64,000 bases of DNA from Moniliophthora roreri. Taxonomy: Eukaryota > Basidiomycota > Agaricomycetes > Agaricales > Marasmiaceae. Numbering within the stretch: the stretch's first letter is position 1; each line of letters opens with the position of its first letter. A model generated the notes under the pieces. It saw only the letters and a list, made by a program, of their open reading frames with translations. It did not search any database and was not told the origin of the DNA. The position numbers were made by a program, and so were the translations under genes. This document shows, piece by piece, positions 50,187 to 62,000 of this stretch. The stretch is from NCBI GenBank assembly GCA_001466705.2, contig LATX02000200.1:1364001-1428000 (forward strand), written 5' to 3'.

Positions 50187-52258
50187 TCATGCTAATGCCT
50201 CCAGTTGTTTTGCCAACCCTTCCAGAAAAGCAAATCCGTCCTGCGTTCATGTACATGGTTAGTCTCTGTTTTTCCACACTGAAACACAGAAAGTGGACTC
50301 GGCTCGCCTTGGTGACTGTACGACCAGTGCTTCGATTTGTGACATTCCCAAAATCTTGTACCATCGCTGCCAAAGTTCTGTTATTCCTCGCATGCGTGAC
50401 CTCTTCTCTCAACCGAGCAACGACCCCAAGTTTGGCACTCGAACGCCGATCAGTACCCAAGTCGTGTTTATCTTTTGACCGAGATGTGCTAATGGGAAGT
50501 TCAGTGTAAAGCAAATAGCGCAGTACCTGCCACACACACCGCATTGGTTCAATAAATACCGATGGATCGCCTAGTTGCTTGTGCAGCGCGTCAAGAAATC
50601 CAAAACCATCCTTGGTTAATGTCCTCGAAGTGTTGGATTTCATCACTGCAACAAATTCGTGCACCCGCTGAGCCAGCTCGCGGTTGTCAATGGCTTTGGA
50701 AACCTTTGAGGTCAATTTTGATAATTTGTAGGCTTTGAGGGTCATGAACGGCGGCGGCACTGTATCGTCCGACTCCTCTTCGTCCGACGGGTCTGTATCG
50801 ACTGTTCTCGAGCCATCTGATTTACTTCTTTCGGCATCTTCTTTGGCCTTCCGAACGGCCTCTTCGACATTAGAGCGGTCGCCTAGAACGGGTCTCTTTC
50901 CAATATCGAGCTGCTTCAAATCTTCCAGAACTTTGAGCATATCATCTGGTGGTGGAGCCTGGCTTCGGCGAGGCAGGCGGTGTACCTTCTGCTTATCAGA
51001 AAGGTCCAGTAGGTATTAATACCCAGATCCAACGTCATGGAACGCACCTTTTCAGGAGGTGGCCATACAAATTCATCACTCGCTGGGTAACCCTCGTCTA
51101 CAGCCAAGTCCCGGAACTGTTCAACCCAATACGAATAGTCTGGGCAATCCTGGAACTTTAATCGTCGGCAGTATCTCAGAAACTCTTCGAATTCGGATGG
51201 CATGCCTCTGCAAAGATCTTCAGGCCGAGCGTGTTGCTTCTCACGCTTTAGGATGTCGTGAGCTGCATCGGTTTTGGGAACTCCATTCCGTGTCCATGGC
51301 AAGCCACGAGCCGTGAGCAGGTGGATGAACATGAGAGCGGCTGCTTCGAGATCATCGCGCCTTGAAGGGACTAGGAATGAACAAGTCAGTCTGTGGATGG
51401 TAATGTAGCGAAGGAGGGCAAGAGATGACGGAAGGACGGTATGTCTGTAACCAGAAACGTTGAAGAGCACCTTTTCCTCGACAGTGAACACCTACAGAGC
51501 TGTTTAGAAACTTGATAAGCTCATTGACAATAGAGGGGCTCCAGAGACGAACCTGAACCAGTAGTTTCCGATGAAATCACGCTTGGCTTTGCTATCAGCA
51601 ATGTGGCGATGTGTATAGGGGTCGATATAACGTTTTGAGAAGCCAAAGTCAATCATGTAGATGATCCTCTCGTTGGGGGGCAATCCTATCACGCAGTTTC
51701 CAAGTTGTATGTCTCGATGAAGAATTCCTCGTGTATGCATGAACTCGAGTCTGGAGATCTTGGCCTATAATCAGTAATAGGCTCTAGAGACGGACACTTT
51801 GAACTACTTACGACTTGCATGGCTATACAGCAAACACTCCTTAAATCCATGGTGTCCTTCCCACTCTTCTTATACAAGTTATCTAAGCTTGGTCCGAGGA
51901 GGTCGATGGCAAGATAATCCCAACACGACTCGATTCCAGTGGCCCACAATCTCGGCATTCCCTTTCCACCTTGCAATGTTGGATAGAATCCTCGTTCGTA
52001 CCTATTAGTCGGACACTCATGGTTGACATGCTGGATCTTGAGCGCGACTACCTGTCCGGTATGTAGATGCCTCGCGCGATATATTGAACCTGCCATTCAG
52101 ATCAGGATCGAGACTCTCAATGAAGCGCGTAAGGGCACACCAGAATATCCTGCTCCTAATGTCTCTTCCAACCAGTAATTTGCTATCACTCGAGGAATCG
52201 GTGGGATTGGCTCCTCCGAGGAGGTTGTCGAAGTTGTTGAGGTTGCTGAGGTCGACAT
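50187..52258 (-). CDS. Casein kinase 1-like protein with duplicated C-terminal module
   Basis: The kinase domain has the CK1 layout. The start MSTSATSTTSTTSSEEP leads to the glycine loop LGAGYSGSIYRARHLHTGQ, split by the first intron (exon 1 52258-52141, exon 2 from 52089). VALKIQHVNHE carries the ATP lysine. The catalytic loop is LHRDIQLGNCVIG, where Gln replaces the usual Lys of HRDxKPxN. The metal loop is MIDFGFSKRY, followed by KRDFIGNYWF and a CK1-type lower lobe (RRDDLEAAALMFIHLLTARG). After the kinase domain comes an acidic linker (DTDPSDEEESDD), then two copies of a roughly 55-residue helical module ending TLTKDGFGFLDALHKQLGD and TVTKDGFAFLEGLAKQLEA. The last intron (50307-50241) has a GC donor, supported by that repeat. 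Substrates unknown; possibly weak kinase activity. Confidence 0.83.
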
Positions 52259-53034
52259 GTGGAAATACTATTGGACCGAGAGATAATTGCGTTAGATTTG
52301 GCGTAAATTCGCTAGATTATCCAGTGAGAGTCATCTGGTTGACTTTGAGAGAATAAATGGCGAGGACATACGGTTTATTATGGTGGTTTTACCCCAGTTC
52401 AAGTTCATTTCTGAACCGCGTAGAACACGAGTTGTCCACGTGCGCGTGATCGTGGACAAGCAAGTTGAAGAAAAAACTCTCCCTTTCAACCTCCCACCTC
52501 CATCGACATTGCTTGCTACGAACTTTTATCGTGTTTGAGTAAGCCCTCTTGTCCTCTTCTTATCTTCTCTATGCAGCTCTTTGCGGCTCTGCACGGGGAA
52601 GTGATGAGACTTTTACACTCATTCGCGGAACCTAAAGACTTCTGTGGTCCCTTACATCACCCAGAACTTGGTTTTAATCTTACAACCCCATCTGACATTA
52701 TTTTCTTCATCGTACCTGTCTCCTGTTCTCGACGGATGGCTAACGATTGGTCACTTCCTTAACAGGTATATGCGATTGGCTCTGGCATTTGGACCGCAGC
52801 TAGGCCCTTCTACGCTCACAATGCGGTACATTTAGGTGTACAATAGCAATTCGCGACTAGAACCTTGTCCCGCTCCAATGTACCGAGTGCTCCAGAACGT
52901 ATCAATGTCCTTATGTGATCGAGTCCAGACCGCGTCATCCTCATGCGTCACTTATTCTGAAATTCCGCCGCAAGAGTTATAAAAACCAGGGCTTGATTTT
53001 CCAGTGCCTCACAGAAACCTTTCACTTCACTCTC
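52259..53034. promoter_or_regulatory. Divergent region between CK1-like gene and pyruvate decarboxylase
   Basis: 776 bp. A small perfect inverted repeat, TTGTCCACG at 52432-52440 and CGTGGACAA at 52451-52459 with a 10-bp spacer, lies about 175 bp upstream of the CK1-like start and could be a dimeric-factor site. A CCGCAAGAGTTATAAAAACC TATA region lies near 52968-52988, about 50 bp before the pyruvate decarboxylase ATG. No gene seen. Confidence 0.5.
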
Positions 53035-55474
53035 ATGGCTACTACTAGTGCTGAATCTCTCCAAGCAGAGGTCAACCGCTTACGACTCGAATTACAAGCC
53101 TTAAAAGTCGAAGATGGCTCGGAACAAATTTACATCGGAGATTATCTCCTGAAGAGGCTCGCCCAGCTCGGTGTAACGGTAAGCGTCACCAGTTCCAACA
53201 ACTTTGGTATAGTGTTGAAGGGCGATCTCCTTTCAGTCAATGTTCGGCGTTCCGGGCGATTTCAATCTTGGATTCTTGGTACGCATTTCGTTCATGTCCC
53301 GTAATAATAAAGTGCTCATGGTACTTTTAGGATTTGGTTGAAGACCATCCTACGATTGACTGGGTCGGCAATTGGTGTGTAGGAATCATCTCTTCAGAAG
53401 AATCGGTCCTAACTGTGGTACCTCGCAGCAACGAACTCAACGCTGCCTACGCCGCCGATGGTTATGCACGTGTAAAGGAAGGAAGTCTGGGAGTTGTTCT
53501 CACTACGTGTGTACTTTTCGTGGCCACTCTCTAACTAAAATGACTGACAGTCTTACAGTTTCGGTGTCGGAGAATTGTCCGCCATTAATGGTATCGCCGG
53601 AGGTTTGTGGCACTGAATATGCTTCCTGGACCCACGTTCATCTATTCGTCTCCTTCTAGCCTTTTCTGAAATGGTTCCAGTTCTTCATATCGCGGGAGTA
53701 CCGAGTACAGCTCAACAGAAGACGAAACCCATGTTGCATCATACCCTCGGGGATGGACGGTATGCGTGTTCGAGTAATTATAAAGAAGCCTATTTTCTTA
53801 CATCGACACCCAGGTATGACGCCTACATTAGAGCAGCAGAACAGTTCACCATCGCTCAAGCTATTCTCACTAATAAATCCACTGCGGCATCGGAGATTGA
53901 TCGTGTCCTCTCCGAATGTATCATTCATGCAAGTCTTCCATTGATTCCGGCCTTTCCGAGAATGCTCATGATTTAACACAGGCTCGTCCCGTCTACCTCA
54001 CGCTGCCAACAGACCTTGTGTATATGAAAATCTCGTCTGAACGGCTGAAGGTTCCAATTCCACACCTTCCGCCTGTCAATGAACCCGAAGCGGAAGCCTT
54101 CGTTCTCGATGAAATCGTGAAGATGGTTGACGAGGCCGACAACGATGTTATCGTTCTCGTAGACGCCTGTGCCATCAGGCATGACGTTCGGCATGAAGTG
54201 CACGATTTGATCAAGAAGACCCAATTCCCTGTCTATTCGGCGCCTATGGGCAAGACTGCGGTCGATGAGGATTATGAACGCTATGGAGGCGTGAGTAGCT
54301 TGCCTATGATTGTGCTGGGACTGTGTTCTCAGTTTTTCCTAGATCTATGTGGGCTCGATCACGCATCCAGAGATAAAGGAGAAGGTGGAATCCGCCAAGT
54401 TCATCCTATCTATCGGGTCCTTGAAGAGCGACTTCAACAGTGGAAACTTCACGTATAGTATTCCTACATCAAGAACCGTCGAGGTGAGTTATCTTTATTC
54501 TCCATGTAAGAGTCGAAAGCCTTACTCAATCATGGTTCTAGCTCCATTCATTCGGTACCCGAATCAAATATGCAGACTTTCCCGGTATCGGAATGAAGCA
54601 ACTCCTTCCTAAACTCACCGAGCGACTTCATCCCTTCAATGCCGAAGCGCGCAAGATCGAAGTACCTCGCTTTGCTGTCCACTTACCGGAGGATAACGAC
54701 AAAGAGATCACTCATGCATGGTTATGGCCACGGATGGCGAACTTCTTCAAGCCAAAGGATGTCGTGGTGGCCGAAACTGGAACGTCAAGCTTCGGTATTC
54801 TCGATGTACCATTGCCTCGTGATTCCGTATTTGTAAGTCAGATTCTGTGGGGTAGCATTGGATGGACTGTTGGTGAGTGGTGCAAAGTTCACTCAATGCG
54901 AATAGTTCAATGACAGTTGTTCCAGGTAGCACATTGGGTGCAGCGTTGGCTGCGAAGGACGTTGGTCTCGGCAGGACCATCTTATTTATCGGTGATGGAA
55001 GCCTGTAGGCTGCATTCGTTCAAGTCTGCTGCTTTCCAATAGCTAACAATTTGATAGCCAATTGACGGTGCAAGAACTTTCGACGATGATGCGGAAAGAC
55101 TTGAAACCGATCCTGTTCGTATTAAACAACAGTGGGTACACTATTGAGCGATACTTGCACGGGGAGACGAGGTCTGTCGTCCGAACTATACTTGCCCTTC
55201 ATTCTTCTAATATCCTTTCGATAGGAAATACAATGATATATATCCGTGGAATTGGACTGGGTTGCTGTCCGTGCTAGGTGATGGCGATGGCTCGAAATCA
55301 AAATCATATACTGTGAATAACAGGGAAGAGTTGAATACTTTGTTGGAGAATAAGGAGTTTGGTCGTGCGGATAAGATTCAATTGGTGGAGGTGATGATGC
55401 CGATGCATGATGCACCACGAGCCTTGCAGGTGCAAGCAGAGATGAGTGGAAAGACAAATAAATATGTTGCATAA
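53035..55474 (+). CDS. PDC: Pyruvate decarboxylase (thiamine-diphosphate dependent)
   Basis: It decarboxylates pyruvate to acetaldehyde in the cytosol, the entry to ethanol fermentation. A short coiled leader (residues 1-30) precedes the PYR domain. The exon 1/2 junction yields [14 protein letters not shown], and the next junction gives [19 protein letters not shown] with the catalytic Glu. [34 protein letters not shown] with the active-site His pair, and [12 protein letters not shown] follow. The C-terminal PP domain shows [14 protein letters not shown], the ThDP motif GDGSLQLTVQE ending [11 protein letters not shown], and NDIYPWNW. About twelve exons were followed, the last ending at 55474 with GKTNKYVA. 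The lead methionine at 53035 sits after a TATA-like box. The leader before the PYR domain is longer than in yeast. Confidence 0.93.
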
Positions 55475-56115
55475 ATTGTACTTTCTTTTCCTTGCATCTT
55501 TCCTGTCACGGACTTGTAGCCTACAAAAATTAACCTGTGTATTTACAGCTATTCCAATAATCGTAGGCCGCATCGAAAAAAAAGTTGAGATTACCAAGCA
55601 CTCCGCCCAGCTCCAAAACATAGTCCCCGTTCGCCCCAGGTGCAAAATGTAATTTACACATATATTTTGCCACACATGTACAAAGAATCTATCTTGAATT
55701 CTACCATATTGTCATACTCACTTCACCCATAACGGCTTCGTAACTTACGCCTATCCTAACTGGTTACCATAACGGGCCTTTATAGAGGATACAGCGTGAC
55801 ACCGAACCCCTAACCTAGCCCCGCTTCGCGCCGCAGAGGCATCGTCGACGTGGAAAAGAACAAAAAAAAAAAAAACTGGCCCCCAACCGTGGCTATGACA
55901 AAGCCTCTCTACGCTTATAAGCATATCCACTATGCCATGATGTCGTCCAAGACATTGAAGGTGTCCAAATCATACTCGCTTCCTGATCGGGCTGGCGGGA
56001 AGTGCCACCAAAAAGGGAAAGCGGGCGCGGCTGATGGCTGACTAAGAAGTGGCCACACTGACTACTCTGGTGCACCATTCTCAAGCGGGGTTCCCACGGA
56101 TCACCTTCTTCCGCG
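55475..56115. other. Intergenic stretch before the single-exon F-box gene
   Basis: 641 bp with no supportable gene. A run of 14 A lies at 55861-55874. A tight inverted pair near 55880-56040 was looked for and not found. It holds the 3' flank of pyruvate decarboxylase and the promoter of the next gene. Confidence 0.4.
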
Positions 56116-57621
56116 ATGTCAGCCCAACCTGCATGCGCCTACATACCCCCAGGAATTTTGGTCCCCCAGGAAGTTGTAGTCCCTCCAGAAATACTTTGCC
56201 ACATTTTCCAATTTTGCGCATTCATCGAACCTCTATCCCCCCTCGCATTAGGTCGGGTATGTCGCCTCTGGCGGAATGTAGTGCAAGCATCTCCTGCGGT
56301 GTGGCAGGTCATCAAACTTTCTGACGATTGCAGCCTCAAATTCCTGCACGGGTACGCTCGAGTTTGGACCCACTATTCAGCACCGTTACCTTTCGACGTA
56401 TACATCGACATCCAGGACCCCGACACACTACTTTCGATGCTTTCACCATTCTTCCGAGTGGTAGCCAGGTGGAGAAGGCTGGTGCTCAGCGGGGAACGAG
56501 AGGAGGACGTATTCATCGGAGACTTGATGTCGAGCCCAGTGGATTCGCTTAACGACATGAGCATTTGGATATGCGACATGTCCCATTGGCATGAGGAGAC
56601 CAGGTCTAATCTCCCTCGCGGAACCTTCATTCCGCTTTCCCCGAATCAACCAGATCGGCTGGCGGTCAATATCCTTCTCACCCAATTACCTACATCAAAT
56701 ACATTCATTCCCTTATGCTTCACATCCCTCAGCATAACGGAACAGTGTACAACAATCCATTTGAAACCAGCTACCATTCTCAACTTCCTATCAGACTGCC
56801 CTTATTTAGAGCACCTCTGTCTCGTTGGGTGGATACACGACGATAAGCATCCACCTACGACCTCATTACCCGTGGTGTCTCTTCCCCGTCTTCACACCTT
56901 ACAGCTTCGGTCAACCTGTCTCGTCCGAAGCATCCTCTCCTCCATTCACGCACCAAATTTGCAGAAGCTCTACCTTGCCCATCTAAACGTCGACTTTCAA
57001 CTCCCTTTCGACCGTGAAGACTCTGGAGACAGTGACGATGAGGCGCACGACTTCTCACAATCACCCTTTAGTGATCACTGCACAGGCATGGGTCTTCGTG
57101 CACTTATAAAGCGATGTAATCCCCCCATCAAAGTCCTCGAGATGGACTTTACCGATATGCGCACCAAGGACTTTATCTGGCTCTTCAACAGGCTAGCGCA
57201 CCTTGAGGTATTTCTCATCGTTGCATCCGATATGTCAAATACCGTTATCAACCTCCTCAAACCGGTCAGAATAGGCGTGCATACGTCATGGGCGGAAGAC
57301 GGCACCCTAATTACAGAGCCATATTATCGTCTCCGTCTTCCACGCCTACGCCAGCTCGAGTTGTACAACTGTCACCGGCTGTCAGGAGACGCGATTGTGG
57401 ACGCACTGCTGCCCCGCGTGAGGTACACGGACTCGCGTACGAATATTAACGAGAAGTCGGTTACATGGCAAGAGGATTCACCGAAGGTTTTGACTCCTCT
57501 TTCAGAGGGTGCCAATATAAACACACTGAAAGAGCTGGCTATTATTGGATGTGAAGACTTTGGGTTTAGACATTCACAGGCTTTGATGAAGGAGATGGGG
57601 TCGAGGCTAAGGGTTGATTGA
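56116..57621 (+). CDS. F-box-like protein, single exon
   Basis: An intronless gene of 501 residues, unlike its neighbours. After a short N-terminus (MSAQPACAYIPPGILVPQ) comes the F-box: VPPEILCHIFQFCAFIEPLS followed by LGRVCRLWRNVVQASPAVW, the usual pattern of agaricomycete F-box proteins. The remaining 400 residues look like irregular leucine-rich repeats (LPRLHTLQLRSTCLV, NLQKLYLAHLNVDF, LRQLELYNCHRLSG, LKELAIIGCEDFG). The other F-box-like gene in this window (43976-45911) shares this plan but has one intron and acidic inserts. Target unknown. The lack of introns may indicate a retro-copied origin, as is common in this family. Confidence 0.85.
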   Translation: MSAQPACAYIPPGILVPQEVVVPPEILCHIFQFCAFIEPLSPLALGRVCRLWRNVVQASPAVWQVIKLSDDCSLKFLHGYARVWTHYSAPLPFDVYIDIQDPDTLLSMLSPFFRVVARWRRLVLSGEREEDVFIGDLMSSPVDSLNDMSIWICDMSHWHEETRSNLPRGTFIPLSPNQPDRLAVNILLTQLPTSNTFIPLCFTSLSITEQCTTIHLKPATILNFLSDCPYLEHLCLVGWIHDDKHPPTTSLPVVSLPRLHTLQLRSTCLVRSILSSIHAPNLQKLYLAHLNVDFQLPFDREDSGDSDDEAHDFSQSPFSDHCTGMGLRALIKRCNPPIKVLEMDFTDMRTKDFIWLFNRLAHLEVFLIVASDMSNTVINLLKPVRIGVHTSWAEDGTLITEPYYRLRLPRLRQLELYNCHRLSGDAIVDALLPRVRYTDSRTNINEKSVTWQEDSPKVLTPLSEGANINTLKELAIIGCEDFGFRHSQALMKEMGSRLRVD

Positions 57622-57984
57622 GTAGTACCATCCTGAGCTGTTTGGAGTATCAAGGAAGCGGAAAGCTAGACTGCACTCGTACGTCAAACACTTTTCGAAC
57701 CAGTTGCAAATTGACCAACTTGGTACTCCTAGATAGGAGTCAATTTCTTGTTTAGTATCTCCAAAACCTCTCTTCGAGTTGTCTTTGTCGTCTTAACAAT
57801 CTGTCACTGCTTTTACTGGGCTATATGGCTACTTACAGAGCACAATGCTCTCCGGGGACTGCCTTTGCCGGTAGAAATGTATTGCTAGATAGTAGTCTGT
57901 GATGTATCTAGGTAGTGTTACATGTAGAATATTGTACAGTGAGTAGGGTAGAGCTTTACTATACGAAGTTGAGCGTTCTTGAAT
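57622..57984. other. Convergent intergenic stretch
   Basis: 363 bp between the F-box gene and HSP78, which converge. No gene, repeat or RNA seen. Confidence 0.4.
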
Positions 57985-60900
57985 CTAGTCATTTTTGATA
58001 CTTGTTTGAGCATCTTGAGCAGAAGGTGCAGCTTCTGGTTCGTAGTTATCCTGGATGTGAAGCTTCTCGTCTTCAGAAACGCGGATGACGACGGTATCGC
58101 CATCACTGGCAGTGCTTGAGTCAAGGGAATGTTCTTCACAGGCTGGTGCTTTCAAAATTCACTCACCGAATGGTACCCCGCAGGAGCTTTTGTGCTAATG
58201 GGAACAGAACTTCCTGTCTGACCACCCTAGCGATTGCCCTCGCGCCATAGACTTCCGAGTAACCATGGCTCGCCAACCACTCCCTCGCCTTTTCATCGAC
58301 GTCGAGATTGATGCGCTTATTCCTCAGGCGTTCAGCAACGTCGTTAAGACGAAGTGATACAACCTGTAATATTGATTCGCGGGAGAGTTTATTGAAGACG
58401 AGCATGGAGTCTAGCCGGTTCAATAATTCTGGAGGGAAATATTCGGAGGTACGCTGGAGGACTTCGTCTCTAGCTTCGGATGTCACCTTGCCATCAGGCG
58501 TCGATGCGGTGGGATGTGCAAGGATGTCGGAGCCTATAAAACGTATTTAGTCGATCGACGCAGTGAGAAGTGGGACAAACATACCGAGGTTGCTGGTAAG
58601 GCATATGATTGTGTTTTTGAAATCTACTTTCCGACCCTGGCTATCGGTAATGCTGCCTTCGTCGAGAATTTGCAGGAGAATCATTGCAACGTCCTACAAG
58701 CTGTAAATGAGTATGCATGTCTAGTACTCCTTGCATCACACTAACTTGCCTTATGCGCCTTTTCAAGCTCATCCAGAAGGATAACGGCTGCGGGAGCGAT
58801 GAGAAAACAATCACAAGGAGCAAACTAAAATTAACTTACCATACGGCTTCCTTCTCACAGCCTCCGTGAGCTGACCTGTCGAATATGGATCGATAATGAG
58901 TTCTAGGAGCTGGGAACAAATAGCCTACCTCCTTCTTCAAATCCAACATATCCAGGCGCAGCTCCGATAAGTCTCGAAATGGTATGCCTGTCGTGGTACT
59001 CGGACATATTGATATTGATGCTGAAAATCTCCCATCAGCCAATTATCGCATCAACTAGAAGACAACATACAGGCCACGCTGCTCGTCATTGAAGAGGAAT
59101 CCAGCGAGGGCTTTGCAGAGCTCGGTCTGTTGAAGCGTAAGCAAATTGTGAAACGGTCCAAGTGAAAATAACGCACCTTTCCGACACCAGTAGGCCCGAG
59201 GAACAGGAAGGAAGCCACAGGCCGGTTAGGTGCCTGTAACCCAGCCCTTGATATTCTAACGGCGTCACTAACAGCCTCCACCACATGATCTTGACCGACA
59301 ACACGCTGTCTTAACGAGTCTTCCATCTACAAAGTTATTAGCACAAATTTGAATGGGGGAAGACAGGAAAGGGACGTACGTGCACCAATTTGTCCTTCTC
59401 TCCTTTGAGTAAGTTCTGCACTGGTATCCCAGTTGCCTTTGCTACCACTCTCGCGATATCGCTTGATGTTACTCGATCGTGCAACATGGCCAAAGGTCCC
59501 TCCTCGTTCTCCTTGTTGGCCTGTTCATCTTCTTTCGGCAACTGATGCTCCAAGTCTGGTATTGTGGAGAATCGGAGACGAGAAGCAAGCTCGTATTGAC
59601 CTTGTCGCTGCGCAACCTCGAGTTGGTGCTTGGCTTCTTCAAGCCGCTCTTTGATATCCTTAATCCGGTCGAGGCGTGTTCGCTCTGAAAAGTCATTAGC
59701 ATCATCCGTGATATAGTCAGAAGCATTCACATACCAGATTGCCAAATCTCCGTCAACCTTTTCGCCTCTTCCTTCTTCCTCGACAAAGTATCTTCAACTT
59801 TCTGTCTCCTCTCGACGCTCATGACGTCCGTCTCATTCCTCAAACTCTCCAGTTCAATTTGCAATGACATAACCTCCCTATCTAATTGCTCGAGCTCGTC
59901 GGGTTTGCTCTCCTGCGCCAATCTCAGGGCAGAGGCAGCCTCATCAACAAGGTCAATAGCTTTGTCGGGAAGATACCGATCCGAGACGTATCTAGCTGAA
60001 TAAACAGCGGCAGTGACCAACGCTGAGTCGGATATCTCTACTCCGTGGTGTACTTCGTATCTTGGCTTCAGACCACGTAAGATAGATATCGTCGATTCAA
60101 CACTGGGTTCTGATATTTGAACAGGCTGGAAACGACGCTCAAGGGCTGCATCTTTGCCTATTGTCTTGCGGTATTCGTCGGCTAACGAAGACGTTAGTTG
60201 ACGCGTGAACACAGTACTTTGGTACATGAGCACTTACGCGTTGTGGCACCAACGAGTTGCAGGCCTCGTGCCAACGCAGGCTTGATCATTTGGCCTGCAT
60301 CGATACTACCTTCGGCTTTCCCGAGATTGAAAAGTGTGTCTGCAGGATAATGAGTAGTGGTTTCTAGGGAAAGGGATTGTACTTACGAACTTCATCAATG
60401 AAGCAAATCACATTCCCCGCTTCCTCCTCAATATCTCTGATAAGAGCTTTGAATTTTTCCTCAAACTGGCCCCGTATGCCTGAGCCGGCCATGATTGCGG
60501 ATAGATCAATGGACAGAACGCGTTTGTTTTGCAGTGACTGAAATAAAGTCAGCATTGTCAGTTGGAAAAATGACATCTTTGCGTACCTCGGGGACTTCTT
60601 TTGCGACTATACGACTTGCGAGACCTTCAAGAATTGCAGTTTTGCCAACACCAGGAGGACCAATAAGCTGAAGTGCGTGTAGGTGAAATCAATTGACCTG
60701 AGTAATCGAGACACATACCACAGGATTGGACTTGGTTCTTCGTGAAAGAACTGTGTTGATGAATTAGAACTGAACATATTTTACAGGCTGAAGGCTTCGC
60801 ACTTTGAATGGTCCTTCGAATTTCTAGAGGTTAAGTGAGAACCTTTGTTAGGAACACGGAGCAATTCACACTCACCCTCATCTCTACCAATAGTAGGGTC

Positions 60901-61245
60901 AAGCTTTCCATCCCTTGCCAGCTCCGTCAGGTCTACACTCTGTCTCAAAAGTTAGTCCTTTTCTCCAGGCATAGAATAGCCAAATACACGCACGTATTCC
61001 TTCAATGCATCACCTTTTTGATGCTGTTGTCCAAAACTAAAGCCCGGAAATCCTCCACCGCTACCGCCGCTTCCTCCGGGTGGTTGAGCGTATCGTTTTG
61101 GAGTGAATGTTTGGAATCCATGACGTGCTACTGGGATGATGTGTGCCGTGGAGGGAAGAAGTCTTGTTCTTGAGAGAAGCCCTAATCCCGTGAACCTCTG
61201 GGGGACTACCCGTAATATTTGCCTTGAAGTTAAGGCACGAGACAT
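57985..61245 (-). CDS. HSP78: Mitochondrial ClpB-type disaggregase HSP78
   Basis: An AAA+ hexamer that, with mitochondrial Hsp70, rescues heat-aggregated matrix proteins. The start at 61245 gives a typical presequence rich in Arg and Ser ([18 protein letters not shown]), then a Gly-rich linker ([12 protein letters not shown]). The ClpB N-domain is missing, as is normal for Hsp78. First AAA domain: [20 protein letters not shown], Walker A GPPGVGKT, Walker B region [21 protein letters not shown]. The coiled middle domain follows ([32 protein letters not shown] region). Second [18 protein letters not shown], Walker [46 protein letters not shown], then LTSNLGSDIL and [17 protein letters not shown] short acidic tail ends at the TAG at 57985. 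At least twelve short introns. Confidence 0.93.
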
Positions 61246-61739
61246 AAGGTATGTGTAGAAGCAAAGGAAAGATTCATTACTAGACGTCGGTATATATAAT
61301 CTTAAGAAAACGCGACGAACGACGGAGAAAGTGCGAGAATTTCCGACGCCTGTACATATGTTGATACTTCCCACAGTAACCTGCGTCATTCGGAAATACG
61401 ACCTCTAATTCGATTTCGACGGGGCAAAGCCCAGAAAAGCAGGTATGTGGTATGAGACGGACATTCACCCCCTTTGATTATTGATGGTGGTAAGCCAGAT
61501 ACCTTCACTTCGGCCAGTAAGGCCAGTCTTCAGCGCCTTCTCGACATCTCGATGGGTTAGCGTCTTGGAGACTCGAATCGGGTAGGAGCCTCGAGAACTG
61601 AAAGCGCGAGCTGTCAGATATATGGTCGGTACGCTATGAGACGAGATGAGCGTTTGTTCTACCAGTATGTGCACTGGCACAATTGTCTCGGTCCCCGTCC
61701 AAGCTGCAAGCGCAAACCTGCCAAGGCTTGATTAGAACA
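61246..61739. other. HSP78 upstream region
   Basis: 494 bp upstream of HSP78 and left of the ATPase relic. TTCGGAAA (61390-61397) and GAGAATTTCC (61333-61342) are near matches to heat-shock elements, which would suit the downstream gene, but each has at least one mismatch. No gene seen. A minus-strand open frame (61680-61465) shows no family similarity. Confidence 0.4.
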
Positions 61740-62000
61740 TTGGTCTTTCCGTTGAGACCTCTAGTAATTCTGTGCATCAACATGATTACTTCTGGGTATG
61801 TCTGATTTAGTCTCGAAAAGGCCGATATCGATGTCATGAAACGTCCACCTCACAGCATCAAAACTGGTATCTTCACTTGGCCAGTCATCATTGACTGCAT
61901 CTTCTACGGAGCTATGGTGGGTGCGACAACTCTTTGTGCATTTGTAGTCGTCCTCTGGGCCCGTTACGAAGGTAACTTGGGACACGTTAATGCAACCGCG
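61740..62000 (+). pseudogene. Relic of an ENA-type P-type ATPase (membrane-domain fragment)
   Basis: The plus-strand frame reads LVFPLRPLVILCINMITSGY, then a TGA stop at 61803-61805, then FSLEKADIDVMKRPPHSIKT, GIFTWPVIIDCIFYGAMVGA, TTLCAFVVVLWARYEGNLGH. This order (PLxPxxILxINMxTSG, then the EKA..DVMxRPPH motif, then a helix) is the M5-M7 region of fungal Na+/K+-exporting or Ca2+ P-type ATPases. The ATP-binding part, phosphorylation site and C-terminal helices are not found on either side. One internal stop is present, and similarity fades after about 62000. It is a short leftover of a decayed or truncated gene. Confidence 0.7.
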
